The position numbers were made by a program, and so were the translations under genes. The notes beneath the pieces are model-generated. The model did no database searches. It had not been told where the DNA came from and saw nothing but the letters and a program-made list of their open reading frames with translations. A DNA stretch of 64,000 nucleotides from Beijerinckia indica subsp. indica ATCC 9039 (GTDB taxonomy: Bacteria; Pseudomonadota; Alphaproteobacteria; Rhizobiales; Beijerinckiaceae): positions 3,105,501 to 3,169,500 of the forward strand of contig NC_010581.1 of NCBI RefSeq assembly GCF_000019845.1, written 5' to 3'. Below are positions 9,939-19,496 of the stretch, piece after piece. Each line of letters starts with the position of its first letter. Positions within the stretch are counted from its first letter, which is position 1.

Positions 9939-11468
9939 ATGAACTTCGTTGCGCCTCGTTGGCTCCTGCGTTTCACCGGGGGTGAAGAAGAGCAGGGACG
10001 AACATATCCACGAAGAGGCTTGGCCGCGCTGGCTCTGATGTTCGGCTTGTTCATGGCCCAAACGGCTTTCGCCCAGGATGCCGCGCCCGTCCCGAACAAA
10101 GGCGATACAGCCTGGATGCTGGTTTCGACTGTTCTGGTCTTGATGATGTCCATCCCAGGCCTCGCGTTGTTTTACGGTGGCTTGGTACGCTCCAAGAACA
10201 TGCTTTCTATCCTGTCGCAGGTCTTCGCCATTGTGGCGCTTGTCGCAGTGATCTGGGTCCTCTTTGGCTATTCGTTGGCCTTTACCAACGGCGGCACATG
10301 GAATGCCTTTATCGGCGGTTTCGACCGTGTCCTTCTCAAGGGCGTCACGCCAGATTCAACGGTGGCGACCTTCTCGAACGGCATCGTCATTCCGGAATTC
10401 ATCTATATGGCTTTCCAGATGACCTTCGCCTGCATCACGCCGGCGCTGATCATCGGTGGTTTCGCTGAACGCATCAAATTCTCTGCCTTGCTGGTGTTCA
10501 TCACCCTCTGGGTCATTTTCATCTATTTTCCCATCGCCCACGCTGTCTGGTATTGGGCCGGCCCCGATGAACTCGCTGCCGCCGCCAAGGCCTTGGCCGA
10601 GGCGGGAGACAATGCGGCCAAGGCAGCCGCGCAGGCTCATCTCGACGCGACACTCGCCAATGCCGGTTATCTCAACCAGCTCGGCGCGCTCGATTTCGCG
10701 GGTGGTACTGTCGTCCATATCAATGCCGGTATTGCCGGTTTCGTTGGCGCCTTAATGCTCGGCAAGCGCTTCGGCTATCCACGCGACATCGAGCCACCGC
10801 ATTCGCTGACCATGACGATGATCGGCGCCTCTTTGCTGTGGGTCGGCTGGTTCGGCTTCAATGCCGGCTCCGCGCTCGAAGCCAATGGGGCGAGCACACT
10901 CGCTTTCGTCAATACATTCGTCGCGACTGCCATGGCCACGCTTGCTTGGGGCGCTGTCGAATGGCTCAAGGAAGGCAAGCCTTCCTTGCTCGGCATGGTT
11001 TCTGGCGCCGTCGCGGGCCTTGTCGTGATTACGCCAGCGGCAGGCTTCGCCGGTCCGGGAGGTGCCCTAGTGCTCGGCCTTGTCGGTGGCATCGTGTGTT
11101 TCTTCTTCGTCGCCGTCGTCAAGAAAAAGTTCGGTTATGACGATTCCCTCGATGTGTTCGGCGTGCATTGCATTGGCGGCATTATCGGGGCCATCGGCAC
11201 CGGCATCGTCGTCGCCCCGGCGCTCGGGGGGACTGGCCTTACTGATTACATCAGCAAGCCGGGCTCCGCGGTCGCTGGCGATTATGTGATGGCCACCCAG
11301 CTCTTGATCCAGCTCAAGGCTGTCGTCTACACCTTGCTCTGGTCAGGCATCGGCTCGGCGATTCTCTATAAACTCGTCGATCTCCTGATCGGCCTCAGGG
11401 TCAGCAAGCAGCAAGAACTGGATGGGCTCGACGTTTCGAGCCATGGCGAACGCGCCTATAATCCATAA
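9939..11468 (+). CDS. amtB: Ammonium transporter AmtB
   Basis: This 509-residue polytopic protein has an N-terminal signal sequence ending near 'AQTAFAQD' (about residue 46), then 11 predicted membrane segments of the Amt/Rh family. Pore histidines are present in 'GTVVHINAG' (about 258) and 'FGVHCIGG' (about 408), and the 'GGTWNAFIGG' and 'GFAERIKF' motifs are kept. It conducts ammonium/ammonia across the inner membrane under nitrogen limitation and is gated by GlnK, encoded just upstream. An Ala-rich insertion at about 209-245 ('AAAAKALAEAGDNAAKAAA') lies in an extramembrane loop and makes it longer than E. coli AmtB. Confidence 0.95.
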   Translation: MNFVAPRWLLRFTGGEEEQGRTYPRRGLAALALMFGLFMAQTAFAQDAAPVPNKGDTAWMLVSTVLVLMMSIPGLALFYGGLVRSKNMLSILSQVFAIVALVAVIWVLFGYSLAFTNGGTWNAFIGGFDRVLLKGVTPDSTVATFSNGIVIPEFIYMAFQMTFACITPALIIGGFAERIKFSALLVFITLWVIFIYFPIAHAVWYWAGPDELAAAAKALAEAGDNAAKAAAQAHLDATLANAGYLNQLGALDFAGGTVVHINAGIAGFVGALMLGKRFGYPRDIEPPHSLTMTMIGASLLWVGWFGFNAGSALEANGASTLAFVNTFVATAMATLAWGAVEWLKEGKPSLLGMVSGAVAGLVVITPAAGFAGPGGALVLGLVGGIVCFFFVAVVKKKFGYDDSLDVFGVHCIGGIIGAIGTGIVVAPALGGTGLTDYISKPGSAVAGDYVMATQLLIQLKAVVYTLLWSGIGSAILYKLVDLLIGLRVSKQQELDGLDVSSHGERAYNP

Positions 11469-11623
11469 AATTACCGCTTCTCCGTCGTGGCGCGGCTCAA
11501 GACAGGATGATCTTATCGATCACCTACGCGCGCCACGATTTTTGGTTATAAAAACGCAATGGATTGGCCTCAAAAAGAGAAGTTGCTTTTGGGTCCAAGA
11601 TCATTTTGCTCGGGAGGTCGCCC

Positions 11624-13267
11624 ATGAACCGGGATGAAGTCGCCAAAACTTTCGCAGCGCTCAAGGCGCATCGCGAGGCGAGCCAGGAAACCATCGCGGA
11701 TCTTTTCAGGGTCGATCCCAATCGTTTCGAAAATTTCCACATCAAGCTCGATGACGTCTTGTTCGATTATTCGAAACATCGCGTCACAAGGACGACTCTC
11801 GACCTGTTATTCGCCCTTGCTCGCGCGGCGGGCGTCGAGGACAGGCGGAGCCAATTGTTCGACGGCGCGGCGGTCAATATCACCGAGCATCGCCCGGCCT
11901 TGCACATGGCGCTCCGCAAGCTCGACGGTGCTCCCGTGCTCGCCGAGGGCAAGGATGTCATGCCCGAGGTGCTGGCGGAACGGCAGAAGATTTTCACCTT
12001 CGCCGAAGCGATCCGCAAGGGCACGATCAAGGCAGCCAATGGCGAGCGTTTCACCGATATCGTCAATATCGGCATCGGCGGTTCTGATCTCGGCCCGCGC
12101 ATGGTCGTCACGGCGCTTGCCCCCTTTGTCGCCGACCATCTGACCATGCATTTCGTGTCCAATGTCGATGGGGCCGACCTCGGCGACACTCTGAAGAAAT
12201 TGCCGCTCGCGACGACCTTGTTCATTGTCTGCTCCAAAACCTTCACGACATTGGAGACGATGACCAATGCGCAGACCGCGCGTGAAGCCGTCGCCGAAAA
12301 GCTCGGTGAAGCGGCGGTTGCCGATCATTTCTGCGCCGTTTCCACACAACTCGATAAGATCGCGGCCTTCGGCATTAAATCCGATCGGGTCTTTGGCTTT
12401 TGGGATTGGGTTGGCGGCCGTTATTCGGTCTGGTCAGCGATCGGCCTTTCTGTCGTCATCGCCATCGGCGCCGAAAAATTCGAGAAATTCCTGCTCGGCG
12501 GTCAGGATATCGACCAGCATTTCCAGACCGCCCCGCTCGAGAGCAATGTGCCCGTGATTATGGCGCTGCTCGAAATCTGGTATCGCGACCTTTGGGATTA
12601 TGCGACACGGGCGGTCATTCCCTATGACGAGCGCATGCATCGCTTTTCCGCCTATCTGCAACAACTCGAAATGGAATCGAACGGAAAATCGGTTCAGCTT
12701 TCAGGGGCACCTGTAACAGAATCGACGTCACCGGTCGTCTGGGGCGAGCCCGGAACCAATGGACAGCATGCCTTTTTCCAGATGCTGCATCAGGGCACGG
12801 AAATCGTGCCAATCGATTTTCTTGTCGCGGCCCAACCCTCAGGCGCCGATGCCAAGCATCATCAATTGCTGGTCGCCAATTGCCTGGCGCAAAGCCAGGC
12901 TTTGATGCAGGGTCGCAGCCTCGAGGACGTGAAAACACTGCTCACGGCTCAGGGTCTTGACACAGCGGCCGTCAACACATTAGCCCCGCATAAGGTCTTT
13001 CCCGGCAACCGCCCTTCCAGCACATTTCTCTACAAACGCCTGTCACCCCGCGTGCTCGGGCAGCTGATCGCCCTTTATGAACACAAGGTTTTTGTCGAGG
13101 GCGTGATCTGGAACGTCGATTCCTTCGATCAATGGGGCGTCGAGCTTGGCAAGGAACTCGCCAATAAATTGACCCCAATCATCCGCGATTCCGAAGCCTC
13201 GCTCGAAGGGCTGGATGGTTCGACTGCCGGTTTGATCGGCGAGATTCGCAAACATAAAAAGGGATGA
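11624..13267 (+). CDS. pgi: Glucose-6-phosphate isomerase
   Basis: This 547-residue cytosolic enzyme interconverts glucose-6-phosphate and fructose-6-phosphate. PGI signatures are visible: 'IGIGGSDLGPRM', 'FVSNVDGADL', the catalytic region 'GEPGTNGQHAFFQMLHQG', and the C-terminal signature 'WNVDSFDQWGVELGK'. Length matches bacterial PGI (about 550). ATG 11624 has GGGAGG six bases before it, so the upstream in-frame codons are not used. The gene is followed by a terminator hairpin and a convergent gene. Confidence 0.96.
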   Translation: MNRDEVAKTFAALKAHREASQETIADLFRVDPNRFENFHIKLDDVLFDYSKHRVTRTTLDLLFALARAAGVEDRRSQLFDGAAVNITEHRPALHMALRKLDGAPVLAEGKDVMPEVLAERQKIFTFAEAIRKGTIKAANGERFTDIVNIGIGGSDLGPRMVVTALAPFVADHLTMHFVSNVDGADLGDTLKKLPLATTLFIVCSKTFTTLETMTNAQTAREAVAEKLGEAAVADHFCAVSTQLDKIAAFGIKSDRVFGFWDWVGGRYSVWSAIGLSVVIAIGAEKFEKFLLGGQDIDQHFQTAPLESNVPVIMALLEIWYRDLWDYATRAVIPYDERMHRFSAYLQQLEMESNGKSVQLSGAPVTESTSPVVWGEPGTNGQHAFFQMLHQGTEIVPIDFLVAAQPSGADAKHHQLLVANCLAQSQALMQGRSLEDVKTLLTAQGLDTAAVNTLAPHKVFPGNRPSSTFLYKRLSPRVLGQLIALYEHKVFVEGVIWNVDSFDQWGVELGKELANKLTPIIRDSEASLEGLDGSTAGLIGEIRKHKKG

Positions 13268-13280
13268 GAATGTGACGCCT

Positions 13281-13311
13281 GTACCATCGGCGTAAGAACG
13301 GCCGATGGTAC
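13281..13311. terminator. Bidirectional terminator-like hairpin between pgi and TPR gene
   Basis: GTACCATCGGC pairs perfectly with GCCGATGGTAC over 11 bp around a 9-base loop. It lies between two convergent genes, 14 bases after the pgi stop. There is only a short T-rich tail, so termination efficiency is uncertain. Confidence 0.6.
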
Positions 13312-13364
13312 GAGTTTGCATCATCGTATAAATATGAAGTGTGCCCGCTCTCAGGCGTGGACGT

Positions 13365-14207
13365 CTATGCTGATTTGACTTTGCGCGAAGCCCGGCGTCG
13401 AAGCGATTTTCGCTCCGGCTGGTGCGCCGTCAGCCATTCGAGCGCGCCAGGCGTTGCAACCCAACCCGCGCGGAAATCCTCGGCATAATGGACTGCCTCG
13501 CTGTCTTCTCCGGAACTATAGAAGGGCGGCAGGCTTCTGGGCAGTTTACGTTCGCCAGACAGATAGGCCAAGACATGAGGATTGCCTGCCATGGCCTTGG
13601 CAAGTAATCGGCGGCTCTCCTCGGTGTCCCCTTCCCCACGAAAATTCGCCAGGACCGTCGTCCATGTCCAATTGGCCATGTCGTCGTCGGAATATCGGGC
13701 TAGCAGGGTGCGAAGATCAGCATCGCGCTCTTCCTCGATCAGCCAGGAGGCGAGGATGTAGCGAACGCCCTGATTATCATCGGGGTTGAGGTCCAACATG
13801 GCGCGCAAATGGTCGATGGCTTCATCACGAGCGCCCCTCGCCCATTGGACGCAGGCCAAGCCGAGACGGGCCCGCATATAAGGCCGTGTCTCCAGGAATC
13901 CCCAGAAACCACCCACAAATCCGTCAAAATCGGCGCCAAGCGCAGCCTTGCCGGCATCGACGCCACGCTGCCACAAATCGAGTTCTTCCTCGGACCCCGT
14001 CGTCGCATGTTCGGCAAGGAGAACATAGGCATCCGCGCACAAGGGACTAATCGTGAGCGCCTTTTTGGCAAGGGCAACGCATCGCTTGCTGGTGGCCGAA
14101 TCCCACGCCTCGAAGACCAGATCCTGGGCCTCGTCCAAAGCTTCTTGAGCATCCCTTGCCGGTCTGTGTGCCACTTGGCGCGCCTCACTTTCTGCATGAA
14201 CGATCAA
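13365..14207 (-). CDS. TPR / ST7-like repeat protein
   Basis: The 280-residue soluble protein is built of helical repeats. 'CVALAKKALTISPLCADAYV', 'ARLGLACVQWARGARDEAID' and 'HLRAMLDLNPDDNQGVRYIL' are TPR-type helices, and the overall pattern matches the bacterial ST7-like tetratricopeptide family. The C-terminus is basic ('RKSLRRRASRKVKSA'). No catalytic motif was seen. It is probably a protein-interaction scaffold; partner unknown. It lies downstream of ptsH on the same strand, but a gap of about 130 bases and a likely own promoter make co-transcription uncertain. Confidence 0.7.
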   Translation of the reverse strand: MIVHAESEARQVAHRPARDAQEALDEAQDLVFEAWDSATSKRCVALAKKALTISPLCADAYVLLAEHATTGSEEELDLWQRGVDAGKAALGADFDGFVGGFWGFLETRPYMRARLGLACVQWARGARDEAIDHLRAMLDLNPDDNQGVRYILASWLIEEERDADLRTLLARYSDDDMANWTWTTVLANFRGEGDTEESRRLLAKAMAGNPHVLAYLSGERKLPRSLPPFYSSGEDSEAVHYAEDFRAGWVATPGALEWLTAHQPERKSLRRRASRKVKSA

Positions 14208-14334
14208 TGGAAGTGATCGTTCATACCCTTTCGAACTTTCGCTAGCCTTTTGAGAAACACGGAAGTTCGAGACGGGAGACCAGGAACCCCTTGCAATGCC
14301 CTTGGCATCATGCGCTCCGAAGGGAGCGAGCGCT

Positions 14335-14709
14335 TCATTCCTCCTCGCCGAACCGGTTGGCGATCAAGGCTTCAATAGCATCAAGCACTTCCTCGGCCTC
14401 CGCACCGGCTGCGCTGACGGTAATCGTCATGCCCTGCGCGGCTCCGAGCGTCAAAATCCCCATGATCGACGTGCCACCCACGCGGTCGCCACAGCGCCCA
14501 ACGGTGACCTCAGCATTATAGCCGTCGATACATTGTACGAGTTTAGCGGTGGCGCGGGCATGCAGACCCTTACGATTTAGAATCGTCAAAGTCCGGGCGA
14601 GCGCCCCTTCCGGGATAATGCATTCTGGGCAGCATTCGACGTCCTCGCCGATCAGCGCGGCCGTTTCCCCAGCGTTTCCATCGTTTTCGTTCTGCCAGTC
14701 GCGTGCCAT
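14335..14709 (-). CDS. ptsH: HPr phosphocarrier protein
   Basis: This 124-residue protein has an HPr domain from about residue 37. The phosphorylatable His50 is in 'NRKGLHARATAKL', and the regulatory Ser81 in 'GGTSIMGILTLG' is the site for HPr kinase. HPr relays phosphate from enzyme I to EIIA proteins. Alphaproteobacteria use this incomplete PTS for regulation rather than sugar uptake. The N-terminal extension of about 35 residues contains 'ECCPEC', a CxxC pair unusual for HPr. The gene starts directly after the EIIA stop (TAA-ATG), with hprK and chvGI upstream. Confidence 0.93.
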   Translation of the reverse strand: MARDWQNENDGNAGETAALIGEDVECCPECIIPEGALARTLTILNRKGLHARATAKLVQCIDGYNAEVTVGRCGDRVGGTSIMGILTLGAAQGMTITVSAAGAEAEEVLDAIEALIANRFGEEE

Positions 14710-15111
14710 TTATTTTCCGCTCAAGACCCGACTTGCCACATAAATATATTTACGGCCGGCATCTTGCGCCTGGATCACGGCCTGTTCAAGAGTACAAACG
14801 TCTCGGACGGAAGCAAGTTTGATCAACATGGGCAGGTTAATGCCCGCGACGACTTCGACATGCGATCCATTCATGATCGAGATCGCCAGATTCGAAGGCG
14901 TTCCTCCGAACATATCGGTCAGGACGACGACGCCATCCCCCGAATCGACCCGTGAGACGGCCTGCACGATATCCTTGCGTCGCTCCTCGATATCGTCGTC
15001 GGGCCCGATGGAGATAGTCGCCACCTGATTTTGCGGACCCACCACATGTTCGAGCGCGGCTCTGAACTCCGTCGCAAGGTGACCATGCGTCACGAGGACC
15101 ATGCCGATCAT
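14710..15111 (-). CDS. PTS EIIA component, mannose family (regulatory)
   Basis: This 133-residue EIIA-Man domain has the phospho-His9 in 'VLVTHGHLA' and the signature 'DMFGGTPSNLA'. No EIIB/IIC/IID genes are nearby. In Rhizobiales this protein (often called ManX or EIIAMan) works with HPr and HprK in carbon-status signalling, not transport. It is transcribed just before ptsH with no spacing. Upstream lies a 374-base gap, then hprK on the same strand. Confidence 0.92.
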   Translation of the reverse strand: MIGMVLVTHGHLATEFRAALEHVVGPQNQVATISIGPDDDIEERRKDIVQAVSRVDSGDGVVVLTDMFGGTPSNLAISIMNGSHVEVVAGINLPMLIKLASVRDVCTLEQAVIQAQDAGRKYIYVASRVLSGK

Positions 15112-15485
15112 CGGAAACTATCCTCTCCTACCGGCGCCATGCCAACGGGCATGGCCCTTCGACCGGGTGAAGGCAGCGGTCTTGAGCATGGCAAATAATC
15201 CATGGTTCATGAAAGGGGGTCGAAAGCCAGCCACGGCTACGGCTTGACGACAAGGATATGGGAAAATCCAATGCGACGGCCATTTCCTATCCAGCGTCCC
15301 ATGGAAGGGAGGTAGCGCCATGCTCAAAAGCCATCTCTCAAAAGTCGTCAAGGCAACTTTTGAATTCTTCCCGCGTTTTGCCCCCTTGGGCAAGCTTCGT
15401 GAAGGATCCGACCTCCAATCTTTATGACCAATAATATGATATTGAAAGAGAGGAATTTCCGCTCAGACCCGCTCTCAAGGTCATC
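15112..15485. other. Intergenic gap between hprK and EIIA genes
   Basis: These 374 bases contain no recognisable coding sequence. A 91-codon minus-strand frame reads as low-complexity basic protein and is not convincing. A promoter for the EIIA-ptsH pair is expected here but not identified by motif. Confidence 0.4.
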
Positions 15486-15944
15486 TCATAGAAAACCCAT
15501 CCGCCGAAAATCGCTCCAAAGACCGGCGGCCCTCTCATGCGGCGGCAAGCCCGGCTCCAAACGGAGTAGAGGCAGAGGAATACCCGCCAGGATTGTCTCT
15601 TCCTCAAGCCTATCCGGCAGACGCGAAAGCGCATGGTCCTCGATCGACACCACGCAGCGGGCCACGGCCGCGTCGAGAAAGGGAAGTGTGAGAATGCCAC
15701 GCCCGCGCCGCTCGATCTGCCCAGCAATCGCGACATGAGGTCGCAGGATCACGCGATTTCCATAGGTTTCGACGTGAATGCGGTCATCGCCAATGAGGCG
15801 AGCGAAATAGAAGCGCTCCTCGGCAAGCGCCAGCAACGCCAGGGCGAGCGCGCTCTTGCCCGCTCCCGAGACGCCACGGATCAGAAGGCCGGTCTCACCA
15901 ATGACCAGAGCCGTCGCATGCACAAAGGACGCTTCGCCAACCAC
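15486..15944 (-). CDS. hprK: HPr kinase, short alphaproteobacterial form
   Basis: The 152-residue protein corresponds to the C-terminal kinase domain of HPr kinase/phosphorylase. The P-loop 'GVSGAGKS' is at residues 24-31, 'LIGDDRIHVE' follows, and a Gly-rich 'ERRGRGIL' comes after. Alphaproteobacterial HprK lacks the N-terminal domain of Firmicutes enzymes, so the length is normal. GTG 15944 with AGAGAGG upstream gives the best start; the same frame is open far upstream but that part overlaps chvG and is not HprK-like. It phosphorylates the HPr serine and overlaps or abuts chvG, suggesting one transcript. Confidence 0.88.
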   Translation of the reverse strand: MVGEASFVHATALVIGETGLLIRGVSGAGKSALALALLALAEERFYFARLIGDDRIHVETYGNRVILRPHVAIAGQIERRGRGILTLPFLDAAVARCVVSIEDHALSRLPDRLEEETILAGIPLPLLRLEPGLPPHERAAGLWSDFRRMGFL

Positions 15945-15966
15945 GCCACCTCTCTCGAAAGCCCGT

Positions 15967-17907
15967 TTATCCAGTCCATCCGAAATGATGCACCGTTTCG
16001 GCTTTTCTCGGCGTGGGTGGTGGCGCGACGGCGCGGGGGAGCCAGACCACAAAGCGCGCGCCGCAAATTGTGTCTTCCTCGTCGTCCGATCCCAAAAGAA
16101 AACGATTCGTTGCGCTAATATGGCCCCCATGCGCCTCGATGATCTGGCGCGAAATCGACAGGCCGAGACCGGAATTCTGACCGAAACCCTGGTTCGGACG
16201 GTCCGTATAGAAACGCTCAAAAATGCGCTCGAACGCATCGGCTGGAATTCCCGGTCCGTCATCGTCGATGAGGACTTCGATTCCACCGGGCGAATGCCAA
16301 TCACCATGATCCCCTTTGGCCGGACGCAAGATCAGTCGGACGCTGGCGCCCGATGCCGAGAAGGAACGCGCATTATCGACGAGATTGTTGAACACCTGGC
16401 CCAGCCGCGAATCATGACCCAGCACGACAAAGTCCAGCCGGTGGCGATGATCATGCTCCCGCTCCGTTACGCAATCCAGGCTGACCTGGACGCCATTTTC
16501 CGTCTCGACCTGATTGGCCATGCCGACCACCGCCTCGAGCAGCTTGGCGAGATCGACGAAATCCATATCGGCGCGAGCAAGTTCCGCGTCGAGTCGCGAA
16601 GCGTCGGAAATATCGCTGATCAGCCGGTCGAGCCGGCGCACATCATGCTGGATGATGGACAAAAGCCTTTGATGCGATTCCGGTGTCCGGGCGATCGGCA
16701 GAGTTTCGACCGCACTGCGCAATGACGTCAAAGGGTTCTTCAATTCATGCGCGACATCGGCGGCAAAACTTTCGATCGCCTCGATCCGATTGTAGAGCGC
16801 CTTGGTCATGTCGCGCAGGGCGCCCGACAAATGGCCGATCTCATCGGCGCGCTCGGTAAAATCGGGAATCTCCTGCCGCGATTTCGTGCCGCGCCGCACA
16901 CGATCGGCGGCCTCGGCCAGATGCCGGATCGGTTCGGCGATCGTCCCGGCGAAGAACAGCGAGAGCACGAACATGATCGCCGCTGAAACCAGAAAGATCC
17001 GCACGAGCGCCCAGCGCTCGGAGGCGATGATCTGATCGATATCCCCTCCTTGAGTCGACAGCAGAAGCGCGCCGCCCACGGCACGGAAACGCTGGATCGG
17101 CACGGCGATCGAAACGATCGTCTCACCCTTGCTGTTGACCCGCACCACCGAGAGCTCGCCGCCGGCAAGAGCCCGGCTCACTTCTGGATAGGCCTTGCCA
17201 TTGCCGCCGCCTATATCTTCATAAAGCGGCAATTCCGTCACACGGAAATGCTCCCGCGCGGCATGCCAGAGGCGCACATAGAACGGCGCCGATGCGGCCG
17301 GAGAGGCCGGGGGTAGATCATAGCGCAGAATATTGCCGCGGCTCGTCAGGGATTGCGAATCGATGAGAAGATACCCATCGCGATCGTAGATCCGCGCCCG
17401 CGTGCGGGTGGGCGAGGCGAGACGGCGCAAAACCGGCCCGACACGTTCAGGATTAATCGAAAATTCGAACGACGGCTGACGTTCGTCAGAAAATCCATAG
17501 GTTTCGCCGGGGGTGAGTTGCAGCAAGCGTTCCGGATCGACGGTGATCGCATCGGTCTCGACACTCGCCGAGGCGGCAATCGCCGCTGCGATGATCTCGC
17601 CTTGCGTTTGCAGGCTCTGCATGCGCGCGTCGATCAAACCGGCCCGGAATTGGTTGAGATAGAGAAAGCCGAAGAGCAGTGCGACGAGACCACCAATATT
17701 CAAGACGATGATTCGCCGCGTCAGCGAAGAAGAAAAGCGAGCGGCCACCGCGCGCGAAAGAACGCGCAGGCGACGCAGGAAACCACGCCGGAGCCGCCGC
17801 GCACGCTGCGCCGCTCGCGTGGAGCGATCGAGCCCCGCGCGTTCGATCATCACACGCTCCGCCGCCCGACCTCCAGAGATCGGATTATCCCTCGCTTCGA
17901 GACTCAT
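15967..17907 (-). CDS. chvG: Sensor histidine kinase ChvG/ExoS type
   Basis: The 646-residue membrane kinase has a basic N-terminus, TM1 at about 64-86, a periplasmic sensor domain, TM2 near 300 ('FLVSAAIMFVLSLFFAG'), a HAMP linker, an H-box with 'DVAHELKNPLTSL' (His near 390), and an HATPase domain with 'NLVDNARSF', 'DDGPGIP' and 'GLGLSISR'. ChvG/ExoS controls acid response, exopolysaccharide and envelope genes in rhizobia and pairs with ChvI. It lies between chvI and hprK, the conserved Rhizobiales order. Confidence 0.93.
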   Translation of the reverse strand: MSLEARDNPISGGRAAERVMIERAGLDRSTRAAQRARRLRRGFLRRLRVLSRAVAARFSSSLTRRIIVLNIGGLVALLFGFLYLNQFRAGLIDARMQSLQTQGEIIAAAIAASASVETDAITVDPERLLQLTPGETYGFSDERQPSFEFSINPERVGPVLRRLASPTRTRARIYDRDGYLLIDSQSLTSRGNILRYDLPPASPAASAPFYVRLWHAAREHFRVTELPLYEDIGGGNGKAYPEVSRALAGGELSVVRVNSKGETIVSIAVPIQRFRAVGGALLLSTQGGDIDQIIASERWALVRIFLVSAAIMFVLSLFFAGTIAEPIRHLAEAADRVRRGTKSRQEIPDFTERADEIGHLSGALRDMTKALYNRIEAIESFAADVAHELKNPLTSLRSAVETLPIARTPESHQRLLSIIQHDVRRLDRLISDISDASRLDAELARADMDFVDLAKLLEAVVGMANQVETENGVQVSLDCVTEREHDHRHRLDFVVLGHDSRLGQVFNNLVDNARSFSASGASVRLILRPAKGDHGDWHSPGGIEVLIDDDGPGIPADAFERIFERFYTDRPNQGFGQNSGLGLSISRQIIEAHGGHISATNRFLLGSDDEEDTICGARFVVWLPRAVAPPPTPRKAETVHHFGWTG

Positions 17908-17982
17908 CGCTCCTTCGTTCTATCGAGCCGCTTCCATCGGCCTGCAATCCATCAACTCCCGTATCATCGATCCGGGAATCGC

Positions 17983-18678
17983 TCATTCCTTGAAGCGATA
18001 TCCGACCCCATAAAGAGTCTCGATCATTTCGAATTCGTCATCAACAGCCTTGAATTTCTTGCGTAGCCTTTTGATATGGCTATCGATCGTGCGATCATCG
18101 ACATAGACTTGATCATCATAGGCCGCATCCATCAAGGCATTGCGGCTCTTGACGACGCCGGGACGAGTCGCCAACGCCTGCAGGATCAGAAATTCGGTGA
18201 CGGTCAGGGTTACCCCCTCATTCTTCCAGGTGCAGGTATGGCGCTCCGGATCCATCTTCAACTGGCCGCGCTCGAGAATCTTGATCTCGTTTTCTTTCTG
18301 CGGCACTGCCTCCTTCGGATTGGCACGGCGCAAAATGGCTTTGACGCGCTCGACCAGCAGACGCTGGGAGAAGGGCTTCTTGATAAAATCGTCGGCACCC
18401 ATCTTGAGACCGAATAATTCATCGATCTCGTCATCCTTGGAGGTGAGGAAGATCACCGGAATATCCGATTTCTGCCGCAACCTCCGCAAAAGCTCCATAC
18501 CATCCATGCGGGGCATCTTGATGTCGAAAATGGCGAGATCGGCAGGGCTCGTTTTCAATCCGTCGAGCGCGGTCGAACCATCCGTATAGGTCTGAACGCG
18601 ATAGCCTTCGCCTTCCAGAGCGATGGAGACGGAAGTGAGAATATTACGGTCGTCATCGACGAGTGCAATGGTCGGCAT
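17983..18678 (-). CDS. chvI: Response regulator ChvI (OmpR family)
   Basis: The 231-residue regulator has a receiver domain with Asp7-9 acidic pocket, phospho-acceptor Asp52 ('[10 protein letters not shown]') and Lys in 'DDFIKKPFS', plus a winged-helix DNA-binding domain ('[14 protein letters not shown]', '[10 protein letters not shown]'). ATG 18678 gives the family N-terminus '[17 protein letters not shown]'; an ATG 11 codons upstream is less likely. It is phosphorylated by ChvG, encoded next. In relatives ChvI controls exopolysaccharide and acid-response genes; whether it acts on the EPS locus in this window is unknown. Confidence 0.95.
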   Translation of the reverse strand: MPTIALVDDDRNILTSVSIALEGEGYRVQTYTDGSTALDGLKTSPADLAIFDIKMPRMDGMELLRRLRQKSDIPVIFLTSKDDEIDELFGLKMGADDFIKKPFSQRLLVERVKAILRRANPKEAVPQKENEIKILERGQLKMDPERHTCTWKNEGVTLTVTEFLILQALATRPGVVKSRNALMDAAYDDQVYVDDRTIDSHIKRLRKKFKAVDDEFEMIETLYGVGYRFKE

Positions 18679-19496
18679 GAAGGGTCCAATTCGAAGAGGT
18701 CGCCGGCTCATCCTATGAGCCCAATCGGGCGAACCTTGGCCTTTTCCTCAAAACTTGCGCCATGCCACGTTCACGGGATTTGACGGCCGAAGTGTGGCAT
18801 CCGCTTCAGAGGGGGCACGGCTACAGCATCAAACCTAAAAGCGGATATCCCATTCAGGATAAACTTAACGAATTTTCAAAGACATAGAGCGTGACGGCCG
18901 TTTCGATTCAAAGCTTGCAGCACTCTAGTATTCCAGAGCTGAACGGATCCTGTCCGCCCGTTTTTGCCCTGCCCCGCGCTGGCTGCATGGCTTACGGTCC
19001 ATCCAAACCACCCTGCACCAAAACCATAAGCAATATTCCGCTCGGGAATTTCAATGTCCGCAAACCCGTCACGGTTTATTTAAGATTTTAAGACGGACCG
19101 GCGCAAAAGGGCAAACCATCTTTTCTTTATAAGATAGCCATATCAAAGATTCAATATTTTTCGTAACTTAGCCATTAGCATGGCTGTTGAGCACGAATCG
19201 TGGCAGCAATATGAGCGTCCTCGTTGCTGATATTCGGCTCATAGTCGCATTTTTGGTTCGGCTGACTTTCATCATGCGCCCTGATGCCTGCCTCAGTCAT
19301 GCCGCCCATGCAATGATAAGCCTTGAAAAGAAGGGCAGCTTCGCTCACTAACTAAAAGATAACTGATGACGGACTGTCTGTTTTTCACCTGGCAATCCGA
19401 TGGCGGCGCATTTTCTGATTTCTTCCAGCCCGAAGCCGGAACCCTATCTGGCTCGATCACACCGGCATCGGATGCATGACTTGAGCGTGAGCCTGC
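18679..19496. other. Intergenic region upstream of chvI
   Basis: About 800 bases between divergent chvI and the FMN-binding protein gene. In many Rhizobiales pckA lies here divergent from chvI; it is absent. Small frames on either strand show no protein family features. AT-rich stretches near 19080-19180 may hold promoters. No RNA gene was recognised. Confidence 0.45.
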
